Part shown: positions 22,001 through 31,800 of the stretch, in pieces
How the letters are laid out: every line of letters starts with the position of its first letter
Numbering within the stretch: the first letter of the stretch is position 1
NCBI GenBank assembly: GCA_001839685.1
Contig: MLAK01000649.1
Span: 129,870-178,994 of the forward strand
Direction of reading: 5' to 3'
DNA from: Tritrichomonas foetus
Lineage: Eukaryota; Parabasalia; Tritrichomonadida; Tritrichomonadidae
Length of the DNA: 49,125 nt
Position numbers and translations under genes: made by a program
The notes under the pieces: generated by a model
The model's database searches: none
What the model saw: the letters and a program-made list of their open reading frames with translations, nothing else
Told to the model about the DNA's origin: nothing

Positions 22001-23814
22001 ACTTCATTTAACATTGTGATTGTATCATAAATGATTTCCAATGCATTTTTCGATGGTATTGCTTCGATTGCAATATTTATTGCATTGATAATATTTTGTA
22101 CAACCTTTGGATTTTTTGAATCATCAGCAAGAAGATTATTTCGAATACAGCTTAAAACAAAAGAACGAAGGGAATTCTCAAATAAAAACGATAAAATAAA
22201 TATCGCAACAAACCAATCTTCTTTGAAAAATTCAACAGAAAACTTTGTATCAGCTAACAGTCTTGATAGTAAGACGAAAATTGAAGCGCGTGCAATCTGA
22301 ACTCCTTTATCACTATGTGTTAATCGTTGATAAGTTAATTCTGCATTTAAAATTGAACGAACAAGTTTAACTCGTTGATCATCATTTAAAACCATGTTAC
22401 TTTGTACAATTCTATGTAAGTGTTCAGCTAATAAATAAGGTCTATTGACATTCGCTTCAACAAAATTTGACAACAAACCAGTACGATAGAAAAAGTCGAA
22501 TGCAAAACTTCGTAAGGATGAAATTAATTCATAATCTTCCGATTCAGAAAAAACATTAACACGAATATCAAAAATTGGTGATTTGTTTAACATATCAAAA
22601 ACTTGTTGTAAATCATAAACAGGGAGATAATAACCTAATATTTCCAAGAATATTGCCAAAAGATCAAAAATATAAGGCGAATCAGTCATTTCTATCAAAA
22701 CATTTGTAAAAGTTCCAATAAAAACTTTGATTAATTTTGGTTTTGGATCGGCTGCTTTAATGATTAAATTTATTCGCCCTTCTATATCTTTCTTTATGAA
22801 CATCGACAATGGCTTATGTTCAGGAAAAAGAATTGATGTTTCAAAATCGATTTTTTCTTTAAAATCCATGGATTTGTTGAATCCATAAAGGAATTCACTA
22901 TTTGATTTCGTGTTTAATGAATCAATTGAAGGTGATTTTATGAAATTCATTTTATTAAGTGGTTTCTCTTTAGTCAAAAAGTGATAAATCGAAAAAGGAA
23001 AAACTTCAAAATAAGTTGAACAGAATTTTGAGGAAATGCGATCAGTAAAATGTGAAAAAAATGTGAGTGAAAAAAGGTCAAGTGCATTCAATCTTAAGGT
23101 AATGCATTCAATACATGCTTCTAAAACATCAGATGGAAATATAGTTTCTCTTTCACGTGCACACATATCAATAAATGTGAAAAATTCAATTTCTGGTTGA
23201 GTAATTACAGTACATTTTTGATCGACAAGATTTTGACATGTTCGAACTAAGACGTAATATGAAGAAGCGGGTAAATCTCGATTTCTACTGAAAAAGTCAT
23301 AAACTAAAGGCCTTATTTGATCAAATGATTCAACCACGTCAGATTTTGCATATTCCGAATATAAATTGAAAAAAGCTGATAAAAGTAAAACCCTTAAACC
23401 TGGCGCATCAACAAAATTACCTAGAGATTGAAAAATATAAGGTAGTAAAACGTCACTGAAGTTATGTTCAAGATAACATAGATTATATACAAAAAGTGAA
23501 ACATAACCAGCGGAAAATTTACTTTCATTATCTTGATATTGAATAACTGCAAGCATTTGAATCAATTCAAAAGAATATGAATATCGAAATGAAAAATTTA
23601 CCTGTTGAAGAGCGTAAGCAATATTATCTGTTTCTTCAAGTGCTTTCTTAATTGTTTTAATATCGAATGATTGCTGATTCAGCTGCTGAATGATTTCAAG
23701 AATCGCTCGGTAAATAACATGCGGAATTTTTAATAACGAATTCACTTGTGGTGGTTTAAGCGAGAAAATTGCAACGAGTAGATCCTTTGGTGATAAAAGC
23801 GAGATTTGATTCAT
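16075..23814 (-). CDS. Giant BEACH-domain protein (neurobeachin/LYST type), paralogue 1
   Basis: 2579 residues in one uninterrupted frame from ATG. BEACH proteins are large scaffolds in vesicle and lysosome traffic and membrane fusion. Order of domains: helical armadillo-like N-terminal half (1 to ~850); a concanavalin/LamG-like beta segment at about 860-1030 (G-F-S-F-L-F-W-I-Y-L and following); more helices; an Asn/Ser-rich linker at about 1795-1850; a PH-BEACH domain at about 1860-1943; and a BEACH domain at about 1950-2240. The BEACH domain carries the hallmark N-Q-M-S-G-R-S-F-N-D-L-S-Q-Y-P-V-F-P-W and later Y-R-D-L-S-K-P-C-G-A-L-N. C-terminal WD40-like repeats (about 2290-2579) complete the family architecture. 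It shares that architecture with the gene at 25829-32461 on the same strand. The start region is preceded by two copies of a tatttcacttttt repeat. Which BEACH subfamily it belongs to cannot be fixed by eye. Confidence 0.95.
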   Translation of the reverse strand: MNQISLLSPKDLLVAIFSLKPPQVNSLLKIPHVIYRAILEIIQQLNQQSFDIKTIKKALEETDNIAYALQQVNFSFRYSYSFELIQMLAVIQYQDNESKFSAGYVSLFVYNLCYLEHNFSDVLLPYIFQSLGNFVDAPGLRVLLLSAFFNLYSEYAKSDVVESFDQIRPLVYDFFSRNRDLPASSYYVLVRTCQNLVDQKCTVITQPEIEFFTFIDMCARERETIFPSDVLEACIECITLRLNALDLFSLTFFSHFTDRISSKFCSTYFEVFPFSIYHFLTKEKPLNKMNFIKSPSIDSLNTKSNSEFLYGFNKSMDFKEKIDFETSILFPEHKPLSMFIKKDIEGRINLIIKAADPKPKLIKVFIGTFTNVLIEMTDSPYIFDLLAIFLEILGYYLPVYDLQQVFDMLNKSPIFDIRVNVFSESEDYELISSLRSFAFDFFYRTGLLSNFVEANVNRPYLLAEHLHRIVQSNMVLNDDQRVKLVRSILNAELTYQRLTHSDKGVQIARASIFVLLSRLLADTKFSVEFFKEDWFVAIFILSFLFENSLRSFVLSCIRNNLLADDSKNPKVVQNIINAINIAIEAIPSKNALEIIYDTITMLNEVANNKPSILDLLSAVRESIANTLAVLALKINDEVLDVAKDILIQSILFFTATSPGQRTTAAFISAFESAATSFHGRDFPSQMFGRIVQLISGSVTPSLQPNFIIREPKFTRFFLKLFRQTNQFVDVMIFLQKLCNFARENCEACHKGKVDSYLVEVLIFYKETYDYEKDHEIVDHCLSLLTSIVTVVSSVSFVHQCISLFTPISNQFISKLQPQFINTIAQIINKTGHSPSASFPLLSNGVKCLITLEAAQLNDGFSFLFWIYLENPAAQYMPTILELCDSANQKISIYLNMTRLILEVIKKRTKSVGLCEKNIPTNSWTFMSVHFYPSKIEDRAVICFNGKPLHDIAYPHTEFQHGTVKICVGGTRENSIDSPHPALFASFGVFQKLEETQIGAIYELGPKLKEPTIPALAMIKTVNLNNELKLELISGDSKFTYIKSEKQTKQNPNFTDVLLSSVKIENLIPLFAQLDLLYIDGTPYSQCIELSLQVFGSALTSSINAQRSLCESNGIDIIAHLFTVADPSHITYKLYMKIFNLYQVCSYPPLHSQMFSSLLFNFDLIMRASPENHLMILKHWSRSLFPAVLSSSSSTIITFTHIINALATFYWEVEPQHIYKPKEERSTFDVIRCRKCIIDIAFQVAQHRFDDDDLSSFISHIVNCRDEKMIECLLNLLRSLANNEKSPLKNATESRKNLSLILYLMNFKDEAIMANTIDTMIIMIKNKIITKMTLPELADIVIHQMSIEDASEVLLQRIIALMMNGTYELLSICFFIAVTIGEDRLLQLISSIHPSPAYFCHISWSMWPIIICYKVQNTELQNEILNFLLKCGDEQWANIIVMIDFIGRILSRPSEDMKANTLILLCEHVCKSPNLDHKKCIDLVTRFLFFRPENHQEKSIIDDLFRLTSLSVTQKKKTISISNSQLSLNSMQGAIISQEASLLFQQNQNHKVSIKPHEIYEIIQKYNFKPTEYHFGIRRNNYGDWIDTELAEICIRVFMKAPDEVNKYDSIMIMAAFLVRQKPEMITFIKSLINMISYVNDSPFTAYLNYAAKMSNLPPFFFTDYPIDNCATALDTLRQVRLNEIFNTEKQMPIYLKSFFATNWNKSLAIFSLIDDTIVTMTSNVTQSFFEENEQKKKENAKKWGRLWRSLSFDRAPWNIENQTSLTHFKRDFSSCRFSIPVKLKKNWHFDDHKKASMARDSEKYANDEHSEQNTANNSVNISRNSSNVFNSKQNLWNDDFENNSNKKDETSKTLKHSLKNKFECELISILNVIKGNMLIYSKFIKFSSKENTKTILFDDIREVYLRNRIHLPTAIEIFLINGKSYFFNFTQKNGLYVINKLNKFTMPRLQKIQLTDMNYYFHSNNKTDLWIDREISNFEYLMHLNQMSGRSFNDLSQYPVFPWVIKDFTSEFLDLTDPNVYRDLSKPCGALNPTKFSAIKERSVQMAEADDGNFLYTSGFIYPLIIIDFFVRIEPFTSLHIELQHGKFETPQRIFQSIPKTWQHIMNTINDNRELIPEFYSSPDFLINREKYDLGELKNNNRVNDVILPPWASSPFDFVYKMRKALESEYVSYHLNEWIDLIWGEKQRSPGNLFRPEMYADIWSSATYKINRDALEASLLNVGQIPPQLFNSPHPMRLRSLILYKDHQMYCHQTETRTFLVAFYTLIDNKISFVVITPDNKLVVYTISHKSAKRVNTRKSLSDMKSRFAQSFDVPAYWQKELKKGQIPSISHQKVIFTLLKPSTLIASSYGSSEVSLINIQTGNFTVLETPLNETSAIDAGKDYFVIACRNAVVNVYKTGTQPKQIASIASYRSRLPCVSISEKFNLIVNGTNDGFLIISSLTSCTVENVIDLNGGRPCNITISPSWGFIIVYYTVIEAGIVSKFIAVYNVNGQFLKKVKIEISLINIFSFSSPSAFDYIVLADSEGRLYMSDAYELEFGESFFRCHSKLATIDYCHKESCFVAFTAEGSILLISHEFT

Positions 23815-24123
23815 TGCATTCTTTCTTATTTCACTTTTTTTATTTCACTTTTTGATAGAATAATAAGGTAAAATAATTAACCTTATATTCACCTTTGATA
23901 GGTATCAAATATCGATTTCTCGATATTGATTTTCATTATTTGAGGATTTTACTTTTTCAGTACTTATATGTCTATTCATGATGATTGAATAAATAAATTA
24001 TGAAAAAGTTATTGGACAACTTTTTCCGTATTTATATGGCTTTTTCTTCAGATTTATTGACCATATATAAACATAAAAAGTATACACCGAAAAAAATTCC
24101 TTTAATCTTCTATCGAAAACTTA
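23815..24123. promoter_or_regulatory. Shared divergent promoter region, BEACH 1 and PIAS-like genes
   Basis: The 309 bases between two divergently read ATGs must hold both promoters. Just 13 bases upstream of the BEACH start on its strand lie two direct copies of tatttcacttttt (23827-23840 and 23841-23853, plus-strand reading). The same string, atttcactttttt, forms the initiator region of the PFK gene at 7599-7611, but here it faces the other way relative to the nearer gene. No other motif is clear. Confidence 0.4.
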
Positions 24124-25572
24124 ATGCAGAAATTTCCTAACCAACCCAATTCCAATGAAGTTCAACGAGCAAAACCTCCTCTTCCAATGATCAACAATCA
24201 GCCAATGCCTTATAATTATGGAATGATGCAGCAACCGCCGCAGGCCAAATTTAATCCCCCGCCTCAGCAAAAGCGCAGAAAAAATCACGCAGCAAATAAA
24301 ATACCATGCCCACAATATACCGCACCAATGCAGCCCCAACAATTCCAACAATATCCACAGCCGTATCCAGAAAATATCCAGCCTATCAATCCGATGATCA
24401 CGTTGCCGATGAATTCAAAATTTCAAGAGTGGCCGATCGAACGACGCAGACTATTTACGGAATTATTCAAAAATATTCCAAACCAGCAGATGATCAACGA
24501 ATTAATTCCACGGCTTTCCGATCAAGATTTTCGATATTTTATGGATCCACATACACCTGCTATTTTTGATAAAGTCAAAACCATTCCTCCTACGTATATT
24601 CTTTTGAATTATTTAGGACGGCCATCAATTGAATTTAATCCAACAAAAGATAAATTAATGAGCCCATGTTTTTATCTTGGATTTTTCATGATTCATCCAT
24701 TTCTCCCTGATAAAGAAACACAAAAAGGGTATGCAATTTTTGTTAACAATAAACCAATGGCGCCTTTCTTATATGGTGAAATTGAAGATTCTTTGGTGAG
24801 TCCATTTTTTAAACTTGATCCAAATGATGGCTCACAAATGTGGAACATTGCATTCAACTATCCCAAGAGACCACACTTTTTCTTTGTATGGCTGGTAATA
24901 ATTCCTGTTTCTCCGAAAAAGCCAGAAGACTTTATTTCAGAGTTTTATGCACCAAAACATAAGTTTTTGAATCCAATACCAAAAGTTCTCACTGCCAAAT
25001 GTTTTGCCTGCCGGTCAACTTTTGACGCGTTTGGAAAACTCATCGAAACTATGAATCAAGGCGACTGTATCTGCAACAATTGCAGGAAACGAATACCATT
25101 GAACCAGTTCATCTTTGAGGCACCGACTGAAGAAGATTCAAACAAAAGAAAATGTCGAACAATGATGTTTGACATGATTTTTCCAGGAAGTTTCATGAAA
25201 TATGAAAATGAAACACAAAAATTCCTTTTCCCGCCTTCTCTCTTCTCTTCTTCATCTTCATTTCAATCTAATTTCTCCAATCAGTCACAAATGAGCGCAT
25301 ACAATAATAATAACAATAACAATGCTATGAATAACATGAATATGAATAATCAAATAAATTATTCTATGAGTAATCAAATAAATGGATCGATGAATCTGAA
25401 CAATGGTAATGATTCTATTACCACTGATCTCGGTGAAAATGACCAGCAAAATGCTTTGAAGGGAAATGGAGATAGTGTGGAAACAATGAATAATTTATTT
25501 ACAGGAAGCATTGACAATCACTTCAAAATGATGAAAGATGTGTTTAATAATTACGATTTCCAATACTTTTAA
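24124..25572 (+). CDS. Probable PIAS/Siz-like SUMO E3 ligase (divergent PINIT + SP-RING-like zinc finger)
   Basis: 482 residues from ATG. Residues 1-100 are Pro/Gln/Asn-rich and disordered. Residues about 160-285 form a beta-rich domain (Y-I-L-L-N-Y-L-G, then G-Y-A-I-F-V-N-N-K-P-M-A-P, then F-N-Y-P-K-R-P-H-F-F-F-V-W-L-V) with the spacing of a PINIT domain. A cysteine cluster follows: C293-x2-C296, then F-D-A-F-G-K-L-I-E-T-M-N, then C315-x-C317-x2-C320-R-K-R-I-P-L. This resembles the second half of an SP-RING (C-F-D, short helix with M-N, C-x-x-C-x-K-K), the domain that recruits Ubc9-SUMO. The first half of a canonical SP-RING (C-P-L and C-x-H-x-x-C) is not visible, so the assignment is tentative. 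The C-terminus is Asn/Met/Ser-rich. The gene sits inverted between two BEACH paralogues. Alternative: another zinc-ribbon nuclear protein. Confidence 0.5.
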   Translation: MQKFPNQPNSNEVQRAKPPLPMINNQPMPYNYGMMQQPPQAKFNPPPQQKRRKNHAANKIPCPQYTAPMQPQQFQQYPQPYPENIQPINPMITLPMNSKFQEWPIERRRLFTELFKNIPNQQMINELIPRLSDQDFRYFMDPHTPAIFDKVKTIPPTYILLNYLGRPSIEFNPTKDKLMSPCFYLGFFMIHPFLPDKETQKGYAIFVNNKPMAPFLYGEIEDSLVSPFFKLDPNDGSQMWNIAFNYPKRPHFFFVWLVIIPVSPKKPEDFISEFYAPKHKFLNPIPKVLTAKCFACRSTFDAFGKLIETMNQGDCICNNCRKRIPLNQFIFEAPTEEDSNKRKCRTMMFDMIFPGSFMKYENETQKFLFPPSLFSSSSSFQSNFSNQSQMSAYNNNNNNNAMNNMNMNNQINYSMSNQINGSMNLNNGNDSITTDLGENDQQNALKGNGDSVETMNNLFTGSIDNHFKMMKDVFNNYDFQYF

Positions 25573-25828
25573 TCCATATAATATATTTTGTACATAAAGT
25601 TTTTATATTGTATGACAAGAAATGTTTGTAAAAAGTTGTTTAGATGCTTATTTTTTTCTTCTTGTTTTGATTCATGCTTTTAAATATTTATATTTTCCAT
25701 CTATAAAATTTTTGATAATGTCAAAGTATTGGTGTGTAATCATATAATCCAATATTCTGAAAAATGTAGGATAAGCAAAGATATAAAGAAAATAAGAAAA
25801 CTCATTTACTTACATACGGTGAAAATCA
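25573..25828. terminator. Convergent 3' spacer, PIAS-like and BEACH 2 genes
   Basis: 256 AT-rich bases separate two convergent stops. Several TAAA words occur on both strands and could serve polyadenylation. No hairpin terminator is expected or seen. Confidence 0.3.
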
Positions 25829-28800
25829 TTAATAACATTTAATTACTGGTGCAATTGTTCGTGATTTAGAAACAATAGATGATATATTTTCTGAAAAACT
25901 AATGCTATGAAATTGACTTTTATACGCTTTGATAAATGATCTTGAATTCTTGATAGGATATAATTTGTCAAAGTATGACTCAAATATAACTATTGGTGCA
26001 AGGAGAGTAAGATCAAATATACAAATTTGATTAGGTTTTGATCCAATTATTAAGATCTCTCTTGTATCAAAATCATAATACTTGTGCATTTCAATAAAAG
26101 GCCCATTAAGTTGATATCTGGTGATTTCTTTTCCATGTGTATCAAAAAATGCAATTTCTTCCCTTTGGCTCACACAAACAATTCCAGATTTGAAAACCAA
26201 AATTTGTGGGATAAAAATCATATCATATTTTTCACTCCCTTTTGTGTTTTCTGATTTTAGAGAAATAGAAGTAATGAAAATATGATCATAAAGAGTTTCA
26301 AACACTAAATTATCACTTTTATCATACGAAACAATCAATCCACATTCATAATTACAACCAACAGCAGTTATAAAATCTGTATGATAAGAAGAAGAAGAAA
26401 TTTTTTCATAATTAAGTAAGTCCCAAACAGTTAATGAACAATCATTACATCCAGTAATCAAATATCGACTTCCTGCTATTGCTGCAGAAATGATAATTGA
26501 GGGTAAATAAAAGCATGCTTTTTGCTCATTTAACTTATAATTATATAGAGTCAAAAATGGACTTTCTTTGGTTCCAAAAATTAATAAATTATATAATTTA
26601 GATGCGCATAAAAGTGATCCACATCCAATTGGAAGAGAAAATTCTAGTATTTCATGAGAGCCAATTTCATATCCAAATGAACTATTAATAACCATAATAT
26701 TTTTGAGGAAATGAGTTACCTTGCCTTTCTTGATTTTTCCATCTTCCAGCAGTTGATTAAAATCAGATGCGCTTGAAAAAGATGGATTTTTCCTTTGTGG
26801 ATGTTCCTCAGAAAATAATTGGGCAGGAATGCATCCAAAGTGAAGAACTTCTTCCATATGCAAAGCATCAGCATTTTCCGGATATACAAATGGCTTGTAT
26901 ACAGAAAAATGTGAAAGGGAATTTCGATATGGACCAAAGAATAAATCAATCCATTTATTTATGTTATTATCAGCAATTTCACCTTCAAGCATTTGACGTA
27001 GCACAGCAATAAATGTGTATTCATTTTGGCTCCAATCAAGTAATTCAACATCATTTACGACCATTCCATCACTAAGTATGCCGAGATCAAAATTATTGTC
27101 ATTCACCAAAAAATTAGGACTGAAAAAGAATTCAGGAATAAATTCCTTAACTCCGCATGCTTCACTAAGATTAAAAATCAAATTTTTCATCGAAAAAAGT
27201 TGACGATCAGGAAGATCAAATCGAGGCAATTCACCATGATTTTGCATTTTTGTAACATGAATAGTTGTAAATGGTTCAATTCGTATCTGATACCAAACTA
27301 CAATCATTTCTGACGAAGGAAGTTGACCAAATAGATATCGAAATTCAGGGATATCATCGCTTGATTCGTATTTTTGTAGATAATCATTTCTAAAGTTTGG
27401 ATTTATTGCACCAACATGAAGTGAAAAATCTCTATAAATCGATTCATCTTTTAAATCAATTACATTTTGAGAATAATCTTTAATGATGAATGGAAAGATA
27501 GGATATTGTTTTAAATCTTGGAAACTCCTACCACTTAATAAATTTAAATAATATAAATATGAATAAGTGGTAATTTTTCGATTTTCCCATAAATTTTGAA
27601 GTTTCAGATTTTGAACAAGAACTTGATTGGTCTTATTTTGACAAAAACCATGACAAATTTTTCTTAATGAAGAAAAGAAGTCAAATTTATTTTTAGATTT
27701 GTTTGGATGATGAAGATAGAATTTGTTTATTTGCTTATAAAACCGTTCTCTTTCACTATTTGATAAAATTAAAAAAAAACTTCTTCCACTCCGAATGAAA
27801 ATTTCACAAGCTGTATCAATATTCGCATATCTTCGATTTAAAATGAATTCAACATCTTTTAATAAGATAAAAATACTTTTGGATTCAATTTGATTTGAAA
27901 CGAAGGAAATATGTTCTTTAGAAACAGAGATTGTACCATCAAGATTTTTAATAGCATCAATGTAGGTTCCATTAGTTTGAAATTGAGTCATATTTTGATA
28001 ATAAGAAATCTCTTTTAATGGCTTATATTGAAATGGGGTATCTTCATTTTTTATCATATTATGCCCATTTCTGTTTAATGAGGCATCTTTATGATCAGAA
28101 AATTTATCATTAATTTTCAAAAATAATTTTTTCCCCACCTTTGTGACTCGATTTAATGCTTTAAATTTTTGGTCTTTGTTCTGAACATGCCAGGGACCAG
28201 GAATTTTAGAAATCTTTCTCATAAAAGATTCTTTCATTTTAATTAAAGTGATTTTATCATTTTCAAAATATGCTTTATGATCATTTTCATAGACTTTAAT
28301 ATAAAAATACAACATGTCATAGCATTTTGAATCAATAATGCTTATTAATTGTTGTATAACTGAACAGTTCTCTCCAATGTAACAATCTGATTTTAAACCA
28401 GTAATCAAAACAAAATCATAGACCAATTCCTTTTGAATTGAAGACAATTTTTCATCTAATTTATCAAAATAACCTTCACAATCTACAAATTCATTTGACA
28501 CCATTGTAGATTTCTTTATTTCTGTTGGAAATTCAGTACTGTTATTGCAATTTTGGTTAATATATAATAAACAGGTATTTTTAACTGTTTCATCATAATA
28601 TTCCAAGTTATTTTCAAGTTTTTCTCGAATTTTTTCTGTTAATTCATCAAAAATATCTTTATTATGAGAAAAATAAGAAACAACTATTATAGTATTGAAT
28701 AAAATAATAGGAGCAGGATTAAATTCACCAATTTTGATTAAATTTTCACAATTCATTGTTTTTGAAACTAAAAGATAGGCGATTTCATGATTCGATTGAA

Positions 28801-31800
28801 TATCTACTTCATTTTTATAAGAAGTTTTAAAATTAGATAGAATATCTAAAGCAATATTTTCAAGTAGCAGAGGATGTTTTATAGTTCCATTAAGTTTGAT
28901 TGTTGATGACGAAAAGAAAAGAAACCCGAAAATAATTGAATAATAATTCTCAACATTGCATTCATTATTTTTCAGAAGATTTAAAATGAGAATCTTCTTG
29001 ATTTCAAAGAAATTTTCATTAATTAAGCCTCCATAAAAGTCGAAGAAGTTGAAAAGCTCTTCTATTTTCGATGAAATATCCAAAAATGGTTTTGCAAATT
29101 TATTAGGATTTTGTGATGGACTGCCAATTACAGTCAAACAAAATTTTGTGAGCCAATAAAACCAAGAGTGAAGTGAATAAATATCATCTTCTTTCCAAAG
29201 AAAAGTCGAAATAATTTGATGAAAAGCTTCATCTTTAGTTTGTTGACTCCCATTTTGTAATATATGAACTAAAAGTGGGATAAAAGCTATTAATTTATTA
29301 TTCATAATTAGTTTCAATAAAGAGTGTAGAAATTGATCATATTCTCCATTTTGACAATTTATTTCATGATTTATTTCTGGATTAGTTTCATTCTTAATTT
29401 CTGATTTTAATGCTCCACATGGAATAACAATAACTATGTCATATATTACGCGGTTAAGATCGATATCAACGTTGTTGGATATCAGATGAATGATTTCAAG
29501 TGATAATAATATATTTTCATGATTTCTTTCGCTTATTATAATAATAAAAGGTATATAATAAGAAAACTTCTTAAAGTATGAAACAGTCTTGGGTGATATC
29601 AACGTTTTAATTATATTCAAAATCTTATTGACTATATAATGCGATTTTTTCGTCAAAAGCATCATTATTAAAGAATCAATACAATTTTCATTTAGTGAGA
29701 AATCGACAAGTCTTGAAACAAAATCCCATGCAAAATCAGAGCTTGTGCTTTTTTCATTATGAAATTGTATTGTTCGATATATTATTTGAGAAATATTATC
29801 TAATACAATTTGATGTGGAAGTGCATTTGTTTGATAATAATGAAGAGGAGAGTATGGGAGAAAAATCTCAGAAACAGATTTGTCTAATTTAAAAGAAAAT
29901 TCATAATTCATAAAGATTGCTGTAATCATTGATTTTTTAAGTTCTTGGCTTTCTAATTTATCAAAAATTAAAAACAGTTCAGAAACAACATCAATAGTGA
30001 TATATTTTGGATTACAGTCAAAAAGAAAAGATGATAATAATTCAAAGAAACGATTATAAATAAATAAATCTTCACGCACTTTCACAATTTTTCCAAAAAA
30101 TGATAAAATATTCTTCAGTAAAACTGATCCTGAAATTTCATCAATATCTTTAATCGTATCAATTAAAGGTAAAAAGCATTGAATTGAATCCTCTCTTTGA
30201 ATAATGTCACAGAAATTAGTAATAATTTGAATCGATCTTCCTTGATAATCAACAGAAAAAACATCATGTGAAACATTAAAACATTTTTCTTCATGAGTAT
30301 TCAAAGGATTAAAACAGCAAATGATATTAGATGATTTTTGGGATTCTTTAAAAAAGTCTTTATTGAAAACTAAATTACAAACATGACTCTTAATTTCATT
30401 AATATCGTCGAAATTATCTAAAAACACAATAGTCGATATATCACAGATTAAACTCGATGATTCATTTTGAAAAGGAGGCTTTGCACAAATATAAACTGGA
30501 CATTTATATGATAATTTATTTTGCAAATGAACTGTATCAATTTTATTTTCATTTACAAAAAGGATAAGCTTTTGGAAAAAGTAAGTTTTAATTAGTAATA
30601 ATGTCATAAAATACCATTTTCCTTGTTCAAATTGATATGTAAATTGTTGATGGAATCTATTGTTTTCTACTATATGCAAAATGTTATTTTGGAATCCAAT
30701 TTCTACAGAAGATTTTCCTAAATCAAAATATAAAATTGGAGATATTTGATTGGGTAGAATTTCATTTAATCTCATACAAAAATTAATGGAATAACAATTT
30801 GTGAGATTCACAGAAGGACAGAAAATACCGCAACCATTTGGACTATAAAACCTGAAAAAAGATTGTGGGTTGATTATCGAATTCAAATTGAAATTAGAAC
30901 TATCATCATTTTTCAACTCAAAGTATAGCTGATTCATTATTTCTAAAACATCATTTGAAAATTTAAATTGGTGATTTTTCAATAACTCAATCATTTTATA
31001 AAATGCGATTTTCGTAAATGTATGACTTATTAAAATATTAAATAATAATAAATATTTTTTTCTAATTTCTTCATAATCTTGAATTTTGATTAATCTGTTT
31101 AAAATAAAGATTGATAAATTCGACCTTTCTAATTCTAAAATATTACCTTTATTATTACAAAGTTCTATTAAGGATTGAACAATATCTTCTTCATTTTCAG
31201 AAATGTTTGGAACCAATGAAAGAAGTAATTGAATGGCTTTGTAATTACGAATAAATCGCTGATTCATTATTTTTGATGTTGAACATGTTGCCAAATCAAT
31301 TAGACATTTAAAAACTACATTATGATTAAATTTGGAAAGATTTTCAAAAAATTCTGGGATTTCATCTAATTTGAAAATAAAAGCAGGCCTCAATTCAAGC
31401 ATTCTCCTTACAAGCATCAAAGATTGCTCAAAAGCATCTGGTATTGAAACAGCGAAATTTGAAAGTGCAATAAGAAATTGTTTAGTATCAATACATGATG
31501 GAATTTTACTAAAAAAATTGTCTACTGCTGGAAATATTCCAAAAACCAAATTCGAATGCTTTTCTGCTCCTGCTTTGACAATGAAAGTTAAAGCTGAGAG
31601 AAATTCAGAGAATAAAATTCGATCATCTATTAATGCATTAAAGGCTTCTTCAATACATAAAACTATGGATTTGTTTCGATCTTCATCAAAGAAAAAATGA
31701 CTCAATGATTCAGTAACTGATTGATTTTCAAAAGCTAAAAGGGGAAAAGCAAAAACTAAATGTCTTAAATAGTCAAAAATTGGAAGCTCGTTTTGCGAAA

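Noticed and set aside
24121..24569. Antisense and shifted frames in the Pro/Gln-rich start of the PIAS-like gene
   Set aside because: Low-complexity shadows of the real frame.
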